From Nostoc sp. JL33 (GTDB taxonomy: Bacteria; Cyanobacteriota; Cyanobacteriia; Cyanobacteriales; Nostocaceae): a stretch of DNA of 64,000 bases. Below, piece after piece: positions 27,707 through 36,897 of the stretch (positions within the stretch are counted from its first letter, which is position 1; each line of letters opens with the position of its first letter). The notes beneath the pieces were generated by a model, which was not told the DNA's origin, searched no databases, and saw nothing but the letters and a program-made list of their open reading frames with translations. The translations under genes were made by a program, and so were the position numbers. Location of the stretch: contig NZ_JABXKP010000081.1 of NCBI RefSeq assembly GCF_017114985.1, forward strand, positions 1 through 64,000, read 5' to 3'.

Positions 27707-29128
27707 TTAACCAAAATGCTGAATAATTGCCTCGGCAAATTCAGAACATTTTAAGGGTTCAACAGGTGGTTCTAGCAACCTTGCTAAATCGTAGGTGACT
27801 TGACTATTTGCGATCGCATCGCTTAAACCTTTCTTAACTAGGTCTGCGGCTTCTTGCCAACCCAGAAACTCCAGCATCATCACCCCAGACAAAATCACTG
27901 AACCAGGATTAATCCGATCTAAACCGGCGTGTTTGGGTGCTGTGCCGTGGGTGGCTTCAAATATGGCACTAGCATCGCCAATATTTGCCCCTGGCCCCAT
28001 TCCCAATCCCCCAACAATGGCGGCGGCAGCATCAGACAAGTAATCGCCGTTCAAGTTCATCGTTGCCAGAATCGAATACTCGTCCGGTCTGGTTTGGATT
28101 TGTTGAAAAATGCTGTCAGCAATCCGGTCATTCACCAAAACTTTCTCTTTCCATTTGCCATCGCCGTGGGTTGCCCAAATTGTGTTAAGAACAGTTTCAA
28201 CTTCCTTGACAACTTGCGCTTTCTTGTCTGGAGTGAGACTATCAAACCCAGGTTCAATCTGGCGGGCGTTTTCTTCCAAGGAAATATTCGGATTTTTTTC
28301 CTTGTTACTTAAAATCCAAGATTCCTGTTCAGTAACAGTTTCTTGGCGAAATTCGCTGATTGCTAGTTCATAACCCCAATCGCGGAAAGCGCCCTCGGTG
28401 TACTTCATAATGTTGCCTTTATGCACCAAAGTCACCTGTTGCTTGTTTTTGGGCAATAGCAAGGCGTGTTTGATCGCACGTCTGACTAGCCGCTGGGAAC
28501 CAGTTTTGCTGATCGGTTTGATGCCAATACCAGAATCAAGAGGAATGCGTTTTTTCCCATGTTCTGGGGTGGCGGGGATCAGTTCTTCGTTGATAAATTT
28601 AATTAAGCGATCGCCGATTTCGCTACCTTGTCGCCACTCAATGCCTAAATAAATATCTTCTGTATTCTCCCGATAAACAATTACATCCAGCTTTTCGGGA
28701 TTTTTGTGGGGTGAGGGCGTACCTGCATAGTAACGGCAAGGACGCACGCAGGCATACAAGTCAAAAATTTGCCGTAAGGCTACATTTAAAGAACGAATTC
28801 CCCCCCCAATGGGCGTAGTCAAAGGCCCTTTAATAGCTACACCATATTCTTCAATTGCCGTGAGAGTGTCTTGAGGTAAATACTGGTAAGTACCGTATAA
28901 ATCACAAGCTTCGTCCCCAGCGTAAACCTTGAACCAGCTAATTTGACGCTGACCCTTATATGCTTTGGCTACCGCAGCATCTAGCACTTTTTGGGTAGCA
29001 GGCCAGATATCTATACCTGTGCCATCGCCACGAATAAAGGGGATAATTGGATTGTCCGGTACGATTGGTTCACCATTTTTGAAGGTGATTTTTGCTCCGG
29101 CTGCGGGGGGGGTAATCTTTTCGTACAT
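27707..29128 (-). CDS. icd: Isocitrate dehydrogenase (NADP-type)
   Basis: 473 aa. Oxidises isocitrate to 2-oxoglutarate, the carbon skeleton for ammonium assimilation and the nitrogen-status signal in cyanobacteria. Motifs: IIPFIRGDGTGIDIWPA, GPLTTPIGGGIRSLNVALRQ with the substrate Ser, YRENTEDIYLGIEW, LVHKGNIMKYTEGAFRDWGY, NGDYLSDAAAAIVGG and FEATHGTAPKHAG. The length fits the cyanobacterial/E. coli-type dimeric enzyme with a small insertion. NtcA control of icd is known in the group, but I did not find a clear GTA-N8-TAC box in the upstream 270 bp. Confidence 0.96.
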   Translation of the reverse strand: MYEKITPPAAGAKITFKNGEPIVPDNPIIPFIRGDGTGIDIWPATQKVLDAAVAKAYKGQRQISWFKVYAGDEACDLYGTYQYLPQDTLTAIEEYGVAIKGPLTTPIGGGIRSLNVALRQIFDLYACVRPCRYYAGTPSPHKNPEKLDVIVYRENTEDIYLGIEWRQGSEIGDRLIKFINEELIPATPEHGKKRIPLDSGIGIKPISKTGSQRLVRRAIKHALLLPKNKQQVTLVHKGNIMKYTEGAFRDWGYELAISEFRQETVTEQESWILSNKEKNPNISLEENARQIEPGFDSLTPDKKAQVVKEVETVLNTIWATHGDGKWKEKVLVNDRIADSIFQQIQTRPDEYSILATMNLNGDYLSDAAAAIVGGLGMGPGANIGDASAIFEATHGTAPKHAGLDRINPGSVILSGVMMLEFLGWQEAADLVKKGLSDAIANSQVTYDLARLLEPPVEPLKCSEFAEAIIQHFG

Positions 29129-29402
29129 AGTTCACACACTCCTAATCGATACGCTGCTATTCAAAAAAACCTTATGTGGCAGGCTTGTATATTTTGCTGT
29201 GTCTTTTGTTCACCAAGCCATAAGGCGCAGATTTTCCCCCTATTCCCCTTGTACCTTATTTGGGGATTAAGTGTGGGATTCAGTGAAGCGATCGCAATTT
29301 TGTACGATCAAAAATAGTAAACTACTTTTCGCTATCAGTGCTTCACCTTGGAGAAGCCTAATAGCTTACCGCTCTTTCACTGACCGCTAAAACAAGAATG
29401 GC

Positions 29403-30131
29403 ATGACAGACCCAATGATTTTATCAGGCCCTGCAAATGACATCGACTCCCTCCGACGACCGTTAATCGCTGGGTCTGAAAAAGTCCAACAACAGATAAT
29501 CCTACAGTTAGCTGAGTTGGGTAATGAGGGATTAGACGTGTTGATGGAATTTTTACTCAAACGACGTGAGAACCCAGCGACTTGGGTTGATGGCAAAGCT
29601 TACCAAGTCCTTTATAACTCTGATGCACCTCAAGCCAAAGAATTTCTGCGCTCCTGTTTTCCTGAGGGAATTGTACCTCTAAAATCAGAGTGCGGGATTA
29701 ACTACAATTCTTTGCAACAGCTACTAGCTGTTCAAGACTTCCAAGCAGCGGATCGCGTCACCATAGAAAAAATGTGTGAACTATCAGGGACAACGGCTGT
29801 ACAACGAAAATGGTTGTATTTTAGTGAGGTAGAAAATGTGTCAGCTGTTGACTTGCAAACCATTAACAACCTCTGGTTAGTCCACTCCGAAGGTAAATTT
29901 GGCTTTTCAGTACAGCGAGAAATCTGGTTAAGTTTGGGTAAAAATTGGGAGAATTTCTGGCCGAAAATTGGCTGGAAAGCAGGTAACATCTGGACGCGAT
30001 ACCCTAACGAGTTTACCTGGGATTTGAGTGCGCCTAGAGGTCACTTACCCCTCTCTAATCAACTTCGGGGGGTACGAGTCTTTGCTTCTCTACTCTCTCA
30101 CCCAGCTTGGTCGAAGAATCCAGAAAAATGA
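29403..30131 (+). CDS. gun4: GUN4-domain protein, Mg-chelatase activator
   Basis: 242 aa, the length of cyanobacterial Gun4. An N-terminal helical bundle (SLRRPLIAGSEKVQQQIILQ, EGLDVLMEFLLKR) is followed by the porphyrin-binding GUN4 core. Core motifs: YNSLQQLLAVQDFQAADRVT, WLYFSEVENVSAVDLQTINN, LWLVHSEGKFGFSVQREIW and RGHLPLSNQLRGVRVFASLL. The protein binds protoporphyrin IX and Mg-protoporphyrin and stimulates magnesium chelatase in chlorophyll synthesis. Other GUN4-domain proteins exist in Nostoc, but this domain layout matches the classical one. Confidence 0.92.
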   Translation: MTDPMILSGPANDIDSLRRPLIAGSEKVQQQIILQLAELGNEGLDVLMEFLLKRRENPATWVDGKAYQVLYNSDAPQAKEFLRSCFPEGIVPLKSECGINYNSLQQLLAVQDFQAADRVTIEKMCELSGTTAVQRKWLYFSEVENVSAVDLQTINNLWLVHSEGKFGFSVQREIWLSLGKNWENFWPKIGWKAGNIWTRYPNEFTWDLSAPRGHLPLSNQLRGVRVFASLLSHPAWSKNPEK

Positions 30132-30156
30132 TTTTGAGCCTACGTACAAATAGATT

Positions 30157-30373
30157 ATGATCAATCCCACCAACCGAGAATTCTACGCGATCATTGAACG
30201 AGATGAATATGGCTACTATGTCGGAGAAGTCCCTCAGCTAAAAGCCTGTTACAGTTAGGGAGAAACAATTGATGAGTTGATGGCTAATATCAAAGAAGTA
30301 ATTGAACTTTGTTTAGAAACAAAAAATGATGAAGAAATAAGAATTTATAGGTTTTCAAAAGGTAGTAATTTAA
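30157..30373 (+). pseudogene. hicB: HicB-type antitoxin, nonsense and frameshift
   Basis: Starts MINPTNREFYAIIERDEYGY, then YVGEVPQLKACYS, the HicB partial RNase-H-like fold. A TAG stop at 30256-30258 interrupts where the family has Gln (CYSQGETIDEL). After it the frame continues GETIDELMANIKEVIELCLE. The expected HicB ending (EFIGFQKVVI, stop at 30371-30373) is in a different frame, so a frameshift also lies around 30330-30345. The expected stop overlaps the hicA ATG as TAATG, the normal hicBA arrangement. The protein is almost certainly not made in full. Confidence 0.8.
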
Positions 30374-30606
30374 TGCCAAAATTACCAGTAATGCCAAAAT
30401 TACCAGTTTTAACAGGTAAAACAGTTATTAACACTCTTGAAAAAATAGGTTTTCAGGCGGTGCGTCAAAAAGGCTCTCATGTACAAATGCAACATGAGGA
30501 TCGGCGGTTAGTAACTATTCCTGTTCATGCTGTTAAAACTATAGGTAAAGGATTACTACGCGATGTTGAACTTACAAGAGAAGAGTTTATAGCATTGCTG
30601 GAATAA
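30373..30606 (+). CDS. hicA: HicA-type mRNA interferase toxin
   Basis: 77 aa from ATG 30373 (a second ATG at 30391). Double-stranded-RNA-binding-like HicA fold: LPVLTGKTVINTLEKIGF, RQKGSHVQMQHEDRRLVTIP with the catalytic His in GSH, and GKGLLRDVELTREEF. The first six codons are duplicated (MPKLPV twice, 18-bp tandem repeat), giving two possible starts. The gene overlaps the stop of the ruined hicB. The toxin reading frame is intact although its cognate antitoxin is broken. A frame starting at 30277 fuses the hicB tail to hicA and is an artefact of the frameshift. Confidence 0.8.
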   Translation: MPKLPVMPKLPVLTGKTVINTLEKIGFQAVRQKGSHVQMQHEDRRLVTIPVHAVKTIGKGLLRDVELTREEFIALLE

Positions 30607-30658
30607 TAGAGTTGGGAAGTTTTCCACTAATCCCAAATGCACAATCTCAAATCAGATA

Positions 30659-31789
30659 ATGGCAAACGTTCGTCTCGAAGATATTAAGCGTAGATTTAAC
30701 AATGTCACCGCTATTGAGGATATTACCTTTGAAATTCCTGATGGTGAGTTTTGGGTTTTAGTTGGCCCATCGGGTTGTGGTAAGTCTACAATTTTGCGAA
30801 CGATCGCGGGTTTAGAAACTGCTACATCTGGTAAACTATTTATTGGCGATCGCTTGGTGAACAATATCCCAGCCAGACAACGGGATGTAGCGATGGTGTT
30901 CCAAAACTACGCTCTCTATCCTCATATGAGTGTGGCGCAAAACATCGGCTTTGGCTTGCAAATGCGTCAGGTTGACCGGAAAATCATTCAAGAACGGGTG
31001 ATGAATGTGGCGCGATCGCTTTCTCTGGATCACTTACTGGATCGCAAACCCAAACAACTTTCTGGGGGACAGCAACAACGGGTAGCATTAGGGAGAGCGA
31101 TCGCTCGTGAACCACAAGTGTTTTTACTTGATGAACCTTTATCTAATTTAGATGCCCAATTGCGCGATGATACAAGGGCAGAATTGAAACAGTTACATCA
31201 AGAATTAGGCATTACAACTATTTACGTCACCCACGATCAAGTTGAAGCGATGACTTTGGCTGATAAAATTGTCGTGCTAAATCGCGGGCGGATTCAACAA
31301 ATCGGCGATCCCCAAACTATTTATGCAAGTCCTGCTAATCAGATGGTGGCAACTTTTTTAGGCAGTCCACCAATGAATATTTTGCCTGCAATCTATGAAA
31401 GTAACGGTTTTGATGTGAGTGGACAGTTATTAACAATTCCAGCAGTTGTGAAAGAAAAATTCCAGTTGCGTCAGGGACACAGTTTTAATTTGGGGATTCG
31501 TCCAGAGCATATAAAAATCAATACTGACTCAGAACGGCCTGAACACCCTACTACCGCTAACAGTACTCAAAACTCAGGACTGTTATCGGTTGAAGTTAAA
31601 CTGGTGGAACCTTTGGGAAGGGAAACTTTGATTCGTGCTAGTTTACCTGGTTCGGCGGTGGTGTTGAATATTCAGGTAAGTGGGGATGTGCGTTTGCGTC
31701 CAGGCGATCGCCTTTCTCTACAACTCGATTTAAATCATTTGTTTGTGTTTGATCCCAAAACTGGGGACAGAATCTTACCTGTTGAGTGA
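30659..31789 (+). CDS. ABC transporter ATP-binding protein, MalK/UgpC type
   Basis: 376 aa. ATPase subunit of a carbohydrate-type ABC importer. Walker A GPSGCGKST near residue 37, Q-loop VFQNYALYPHM, signature LSGGQQQR near 134, Walker B VFLLDEP near 154, H-loop YVTHDQ. The C-terminal about 130 residues form the OB-fold regulatory region (LGIRPEHIKI, LLSVEVKLVEPLGRETLIRA) of the MalK/UgpC group. No permease or binding-protein genes are adjacent, which is common in cyanobacteria where one ATPase serves several importers. Substrate unknown. Confidence 0.92.
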   Translation: MANVRLEDIKRRFNNVTAIEDITFEIPDGEFWVLVGPSGCGKSTILRTIAGLETATSGKLFIGDRLVNNIPARQRDVAMVFQNYALYPHMSVAQNIGFGLQMRQVDRKIIQERVMNVARSLSLDHLLDRKPKQLSGGQQQRVALGRAIAREPQVFLLDEPLSNLDAQLRDDTRAELKQLHQELGITTIYVTHDQVEAMTLADKIVVLNRGRIQQIGDPQTIYASPANQMVATFLGSPPMNILPAIYESNGFDVSGQLLTIPAVVKEKFQLRQGHSFNLGIRPEHIKINTDSERPEHPTTANSTQNSGLLSVEVKLVEPLGRETLIRASLPGSAVVLNIQVSGDVRLRPGDRLSLQLDLNHLFVFDPKTGDRILPVE

Positions 31790-31900
31790 CTGTAGTTTTA
31801 AACTGCTAGAAATAATCGCCAATTTCCAATTTTTTGTAGCCAAAATCTAAGAAAATAAAAACTGCAATAGATACTTAATGGATTCGCTGCAAAAACTTAT

Positions 31901-32704
31901 ATGACTATTAATCGACGCCATTTATTGTTTTTACTCACAGCAGGTGCGGGTGCTTTTGCATTAGATGCTTGTGCATTGGCTGAGAAATCTCCTGAAAAAA
32001 ACACTGCAACACCAAATCCAACAACAAATACAGCACTAAATACAACACCAAATCCAACAACAAATACAGCACTAAATACAACAGGCCCTATCCAGCTACC
32101 GCCTTTAGCTTACGCCTACGAAGCACTGGAACCACACATCGATGCTAAAACGATGCAGTTTCACCATGATAAACACCATGCAACTTATGTGAAAAACCTG
32201 AATGCGGCCTTGAACAAACACCCAGAACTCAAAGGGAAAACTGTTGAAGAACTGTTGCAAAAACTTGACAAAGTACCACAAGATATTCGCAGAGCAGTAC
32301 GCAATAATGGCGGTGGTCATGTCAACCACTCAATGTTCTGGGAAATTATGAAGCCGAAAGGTGGGGGAGAACCAACAGGAAGTATAGCCTCGGCGATTAA
32401 TCAAAATTTTGGCTCTTTTGCAGCTTTCAAAAAAAAGTTTAACGAAGCTGGTGCGGGTCGTTTTGGTAGTGGTTGGGTTTGGCTAGTGCGTAACAAAGGT
32501 GGCAAGTTGGAAGTGGCAACAACAGCTAACCAAGATAGTCCCTTAAGTGCAGGCAAATATCCCATCTTGGGTAATGACGTATGGGAACATGCCTATTATC
32601 TCAATTACCAGAATCGCCGCGCCGATTATTTAGATGCTTGGTGGAACGTTGTTAATTGGGATGAAATTAACAAGCGGTTTGCAGCAGCAAGTAAACTTGC
32701 CTAA
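31901..32704 (+). CDS. sodA: Exported Mn/Fe superoxide dismutase
   Basis: 267 aa. The N-terminus has a twin-arginine-like start (NRRHLLFLLTAGAGAFALDAC) with a lipobox-like LDAC, so the enzyme is probably membrane-anchored on the outer face of the inner or thylakoid membrane. A Thr/Asn/Pro linker holds a perfect 12-residue duplication (TPNPTTNTALNT twice, 36-bp DNA repeat near 32009-32080). The SOD domain begins PLAYAYEALEPHID. Metal ligands: His in FHHDKHHATY, His in GGGHVNHSMFW, Asp and His in DVWEHAYYLNY. The GGGHVNHS form is typical of Mn enzymes. Anchored MnSOD is known from Anabaena. Confidence 0.93.
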   Translation: MTINRRHLLFLLTAGAGAFALDACALAEKSPEKNTATPNPTTNTALNTTPNPTTNTALNTTGPIQLPPLAYAYEALEPHIDAKTMQFHHDKHHATYVKNLNAALNKHPELKGKTVEELLQKLDKVPQDIRRAVRNNGGGHVNHSMFWEIMKPKGGGEPTGSIASAINQNFGSFAAFKKKFNEAGAGRFGSGWVWLVRNKGGKLEVATTANQDSPLSAGKYPILGNDVWEHAYYLNYQNRRADYLDAWWNVVNWDEINKRFAAASKLA

Positions 32705-32813
32705 AACCAGATAACAATTTAGAGTTATAGGCGCTTAAAAACTGGCAACAGAATCTTATTTCTGCTGCTAATTTTTGGATGTGATACCAAATATGGAAAG
32801 GATGTATATAGCC

Positions 32814-32917
32814 CAATACAGTTTAGATAAGCCCAAAATCCTGATGTAGAGACGCGATTTATTGCGTCTTTAAAGACCAATTATCTACACCAATAATCCT
32901 TAACACCAAGCGTATTG
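32814..32917. mobile_element. 104-bp miniature element, CAATAC family, perfect 10-bp target duplication
   Basis: Left end CAATACAGTTTAGATAAG; right end CCTTAACACCAAGCGTATTG, whose inverse CAATACGCTTGGTGTTAAGG matches the left end of the 57750 copy. It is flanked on both sides by GTATATAGCC (32804-32813 and 32918-32927). The interior includes GAGACGCGATTTATTGCGTC, related to the palindrome at 14091. No coding capacity. Confidence 0.85.
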
Positions 32918-33086
32918 GTATATAGCCGTTCTCGCAAAAACGCTATAGCAATCCTATTTGATTTGGTTCAAATCGCAAGACTCAGATCCCCGACTTCTTA
33001 GAGAAGTCGAGGATCTCGTTGTTCACGAATGATTAAGTAGGGCTATATTGTTTCACCAAACATGAAAACTGCTGTAATAATTAATT

Positions 33087-35783
33087 CTAACTCCCCACTC
33101 CCCACTCCCCACTCCCCACTCCCCACTCCCCAACTTTTTTCCAAGGAAGTTTGACTGTAAATCGGCTGCCTTTCCCTAACTGACTTTCGGCATGGACAGT
33201 ACCACCGTGCAACTCTACAATTCTTTGCACCATCACTAATCCTAAACCAGTGCCCGTGGAACGATGGGTGGAGGAATTTTCAACCTGCATAAAAGGTTGA
33301 AATAATTTGAAAAGGTCATCGGAAAGCATACCAATACCCGTATCTACCACGCTGAAAAAGATATATTTATTTGTGGAATTTGGCTGGACTTCCATCCAGA
33401 CTTTGCCTCCTTCTTTAGTAAACTTGATAGCATTAGTCAACAGGTTGATAAATACTTGACGGATGCGGCGTTCATCAACTTGGATCGGTTCGAGTTCTTC
33501 AGGTATTTGTAGACTCAGGTGGATATTTTTCTGGAACGCCAGATGGTTAACAAAACTTAGGCTGGAGTCACATAATCCCCGAATTGAAGTAGTAGCTAGT
33601 TGCAGTTCTATTTTGCTGGATTCGATGTCGGTAAGGTCAAGGATCTGGTTAATCAATTCTAGTAGGTTCTTACCACTGGATTCGAGCATATTTAGGGACT
33701 GGTGCTGTTCTTCACTCACAGAGCCGTACACTTTATTTTGAAATGACTCTGTGATTTCAAGAATGGAGTTTAATGGAGTCTTCAGTTCATAGCTGATGTT
33801 TTTTAAAAAGGTGCTTTTAGCACGATTTGCGATTTCGGCAACTTCTTTAGCCTCACGCAGAGCGGATTCTGCCCGTTTGCGATCGCATATTTCTAAAGTC
33901 AGGGCGACAAATTCCGCGATTGAGCTAACGAAGTTTTGCTCACTAAGTTCCCATGTTCTCTTAATACCAATCTGCTCATACAATACTGTTCCCACCACTT
34001 CGCCCCCAACCCAAAGGTCGCTATCAATTAGGGATACAATATTATTTGGTTCTAGTAGTTCATTCCATAATTCTTGTACGCGGGGATCGGTGCGAGTGTC
34101 GGTGACGGTGATCCTATGGGCAGCCGCCAGAGCTTTAAAGTAGATCGGATAATCTGCAAGGTTGCGTTCTAGACCTGCCGAATGTCTCTGGCTGCTACGT
34201 TCATAGAGATTTATACATTGTAGTTTGGTGCGTTGGTGCAGCCCGCCTCTGGCATCGCTATTAAATAACCATACACCCACTCGCTCTACTTCTAAGGCAT
34301 TCGCTGCTTTTTCGGTGATGACTTTGAATGCTGTTTCCAGATTTCCTTCAAAAACGGCTTTGTGATTTGCCAGTTCTGCCAGTACCCGACTATGCTGGCT
34401 CAGTTTTTCCTGACTGTTGATGTGTTCTTGAATCTCTTGCTGTAATTCTTCAGTTCGCTGCTTAACTTGCAGTTCTAACTCTTGATTTTTGGTAGTCAGT
34501 GCAGTAAAGGTTTTGCCTAATTGCTGCGCCATCTGGTTGAAAGATCCGCGCAGCACCTCTAGTTCTTTAATGCCCTGTACTTTCACCACTGAATCTTTAC
34601 CATTGGTAAAATCAGCTAAATCTTTTATCGCCGTGCTGAAGTAGAGAATTGACTGAGTTATCCAACGAGCGGTGACGATCCCCAATATAGTAGCTAGTCC
34701 CAATGCTGCCAGACAGAGAAAAATTGTCGTTTGAATGTTGCGATCAATTTGTCCCATAAAGTCTGCTTCTGGGACAGCGACTACAATCAACCAATTGACA
34801 TTTGGTTTGCCCTCGAAGGGTCTAACCTCTAAAAATTGTCGTTTGCCCTCAAAAGAGAAATCTAGTTGCTGTAAACTTTGAATCTGGTCAAAGTTACTAA
34901 ATTTAGTTGCTAAATATTTAGCGGCTGCTTGAGTAAAAGAATTCCCGCTCTGGGAAGCTGCCAACCTAATCGGTTTACCATTTTGTAAGCGGAATGGTTC
35001 TTCGGTTGTAGAACTTGCTACTAATAGCCCCGATCGCTCGATAATAAAAATTTGCCCAGACTTGCCAACTTTGATATTTTGCAGCAAGTCCCCAATATCT
35101 GATAAGTGAGTGAGAGTGCTGTTGACTCCGAGTAACTGACCTTGTGAATTATAGATGGGTTGAGATGCACTAATTAGGAGTGTTGGTTCAGTCAGGGGTG
35201 TAAAAATCTGACTAAAGCTGAATTTTTTAGCGGTAACTGCTGTTTGATAATCAGGGCGCGATCGCGCATTATAGTTTTTGATTACCTCTGGTAGTTGGGT
35301 AGGTTGACCTTGAGGGTCAATTCTGTAGGTGTAGAGGTCGTACCCAGTTGACTTAGAGGCTTTTCTGAGCAAAAATTGGCGATCGTTGAGCTTCTCCACC
35401 GCTAAGTATTCTTGCTGTTCATTGCTTGCCGTTAAGGCCAACGCATCTGGAAAAATCTTTAACTGCTCGATTAAATATGGCTCCCAGGTTGCAAGATTCT
35501 CTATCTTCAGCAACCCCATCTCAATGATATTTTGATTACTGCGTAGTACCTGACGCGGGGTTGACAGATAAGTTTGTAAATTCTGCTCGACTCGATTGGC
35601 AACTTCACGACGCAATTCGCTAGCTACCTCATTGACTGCTTTTTGCCCGTTGCTGATTGATAAATATCCAGTCAATCCCACAGCTAGGAAGATTTGTAGC
35701 AGGAACAATGCTACCAGGATGCAACTTAGGGGTACGCCTTTAAACAGCGAAAAAACACTACCTTGCCCAGTATTTTTGTTCAT
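33087..35783 (-). CDS. Sensor histidine-kinase-like protein with His-to-Tyr in the H-box
   Basis: 898 aa. TM1 near residue 20-42; an extracellular double-Cache sensor (about 45-335); TM2 (TTIFLCLAALGLATILGIVT); HAMP; a coiled coil; GAF (about 480-620); a HisKA-like dimerisation helix; and a HATPase domain. The H-box reads FLKNISYELKTPLNSI, so the phospho-accepting His is Tyr665 (TAT at 33789-33791, one C-to-T change from CAT). The N-box (INLLTNAIKFT), G1 (DTGIGML), F and G2 (TGTGLGLVM) boxes are intact. The last residues GEWGVGSGEWGVGS are a translated CTCCCCA heptanucleotide tract. ATP binding should persist while classical autophosphorylation should not. No response regulator is adjacent. 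Confidence 0.88.
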   Translation of the reverse strand: MNKNTGQGSVFSLFKGVPLSCILVALFLLQIFLAVGLTGYLSISNGQKAVNEVASELRREVANRVEQNLQTYLSTPRQVLRSNQNIIEMGLLKIENLATWEPYLIEQLKIFPDALALTASNEQQEYLAVEKLNDRQFLLRKASKSTGYDLYTYRIDPQGQPTQLPEVIKNYNARSRPDYQTAVTAKKFSFSQIFTPLTEPTLLISASQPIYNSQGQLLGVNSTLTHLSDIGDLLQNIKVGKSGQIFIIERSGLLVASSTTEEPFRLQNGKPIRLAASQSGNSFTQAAAKYLATKFSNFDQIQSLQQLDFSFEGKRQFLEVRPFEGKPNVNWLIVVAVPEADFMGQIDRNIQTTIFLCLAALGLATILGIVTARWITQSILYFSTAIKDLADFTNGKDSVVKVQGIKELEVLRGSFNQMAQQLGKTFTALTTKNQELELQVKQRTEELQQEIQEHINSQEKLSQHSRVLAELANHKAVFEGNLETAFKVITEKAANALEVERVGVWLFNSDARGGLHQRTKLQCINLYERSSQRHSAGLERNLADYPIYFKALAAAHRITVTDTRTDPRVQELWNELLEPNNIVSLIDSDLWVGGEVVGTVLYEQIGIKRTWELSEQNFVSSIAEFVALTLEICDRKRAESALREAKEVAEIANRAKSTFLKNISYELKTPLNSILEITESFQNKVYGSVSEEQHQSLNMLESSGKNLLELINQILDLTDIESSKIELQLATTSIRGLCDSSLSFVNHLAFQKNIHLSLQIPEELEPIQVDERRIRQVFINLLTNAIKFTKEGGKVWMEVQPNSTNKYIFFSVVDTGIGMLSDDLFKLFQPFMQVENSSTHRSTGTGLGLVMVQRIVELHGGTVHAESQLGKGSRFTVKLPWKKVGEWGVGSGEWGVGS

Positions 35784-35973
35784 CTGCCCACTCTCCCTGC
35801 TTCCCCTGACTGTCCTCTAGTACTGAGTACAACACCTGGAGTTCGCTGTCCTGTGGGCTTATGCATAGTTTGTACTCGGTAGGGTCAAGTGCCAATATAG
35901 CACTTCTGCTAAAAGAACAGTTAGCTAACTGCACCTGTAGATTTCACCAGTCAAATATTGCGATCTTCAAAGG

Positions 35974-36078
35974 TAAGCTGTTCCACATTTAACTTGCTCC
36001 CATTAGGGCGGGCTTTCCGGCCCACCCCACAAGAGTTAGGTTTAATTAGGTTATGCAATTTAGATGTTTTTCAGCTTA
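35974..36078. mobile_element. 105-bp miniature element, TAAGCTG family, copy 4
   Basis: TAAGCTGTTCCACATTTAA to TTTTTCAGCTTA. Its 100-bp core (35975-36074) is essentially identical to 269-368. TAAGCTG and CAGCTTA are exact inverse ends, consistent with TA-bounded insertion. High identity with the copy 35 kb away implies recent movement or gene conversion. Confidence 0.8.
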
Positions 36079-36327
36079 CTGGGTATTGGGTACTTGTACC
36101 ATTTCACACAAACCCTGATTGACCCCGGAAAGCTACGACAACTAAGGGGTAAGCTAGTGGGTTGCGGTAAGTTCAGAGCCGCTTATTAGATAATATTTAG
36201 GTTAGCTTATGTAGTAGATTAGACAAAGTTATGGATATTCAATACCCTAAAATGGAGAAATATTAGGGGTTAATCCTAGCGAAATGTATATGGGGTAACA
36301 ACAAAACTGTGTTTGTCTGGCATAAAC

Positions 36328-36550
36328 CAATACGCTTGGATTAAAGCTAAAAAATAAAACTGGTGTAGATTGGTTTGAGGAACGAAACCCAACAAAGCCT
36401 TGATAATGTTGGGTTACCCTGCAAAGAAGCAAGCTACGTTCCTCAAACGCCACATGCTTCTCCCTGGGGAGACGCTACGCGAACAAGTCGGCAGAGCGCA
36501 AGGGCGCAGTGGCTCCCCAACCTACTATTCTTCTTAACCCAAGCGTATTG
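36328..36550. mobile_element. 223-bp miniature element, CAATAC family, 10-bp target duplication
   Basis: The terminal inverted repeats CAATACGCTTGGATTAA and TTAACCCAAGCGTATTG match at 16 of 17 positions. Flanks are TGGCATAAAC (36318-36327) and TGCCATAAAC (36551-36560), 9 of 10 identical. The interior holds an inverted GTTTGAGGAACG/CGTTCCTCAAAC pair and the small dispersed repeat CTGGGGAGACGCTACGCGAA. No protein-coding frame of note. Confidence 0.85.
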
Positions 36551-36897
36551 TGCCATAAACTACATCTTTAGATACTAGGCAGTTTCAAAACCAGGCATTT
36601 ATATATAATATATAAGATTTGTATCTTTAAGATTAGAAATCCATAAGTGAAAGAAATGCAATTTTTATATTTTCTTTGTTATTTTGTATTTAACGGGACA
36701 GTTCTTCATCATTTGGTGGGTTTAAATAACAATTAGTTAAACAATTTCTCCCCCCAAAGATCCATGTAAATTATTTGTATTCTGCTTACTTTGCTTCTGA
36801 ATTTACAAGCACAATGCAAATGGGTCAGACAGATTACATGGTAATATTTCTAATTGGCAAATAGTTCATCTACACAAGGAAAACCTTGCCTACAACT
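36551..36897. other. AT-rich upstream region of the 36898 gene
   Basis: 347 bp with ATATATAATATATAAG around 36600-36615. No gene is seen. It should contain the promoter of the Mo-nitrogenase-associated gene. I found no clear GTA-N8-TAC NtcA site. Confidence 0.4.

Noticed and set aside
30277..30606. 109-codon frame fusing hicB tail and hicA
   Set aside because: The fusion arises only because hicB is frameshifted; the classic TAATG overlap marks the real hicA start at 30373.
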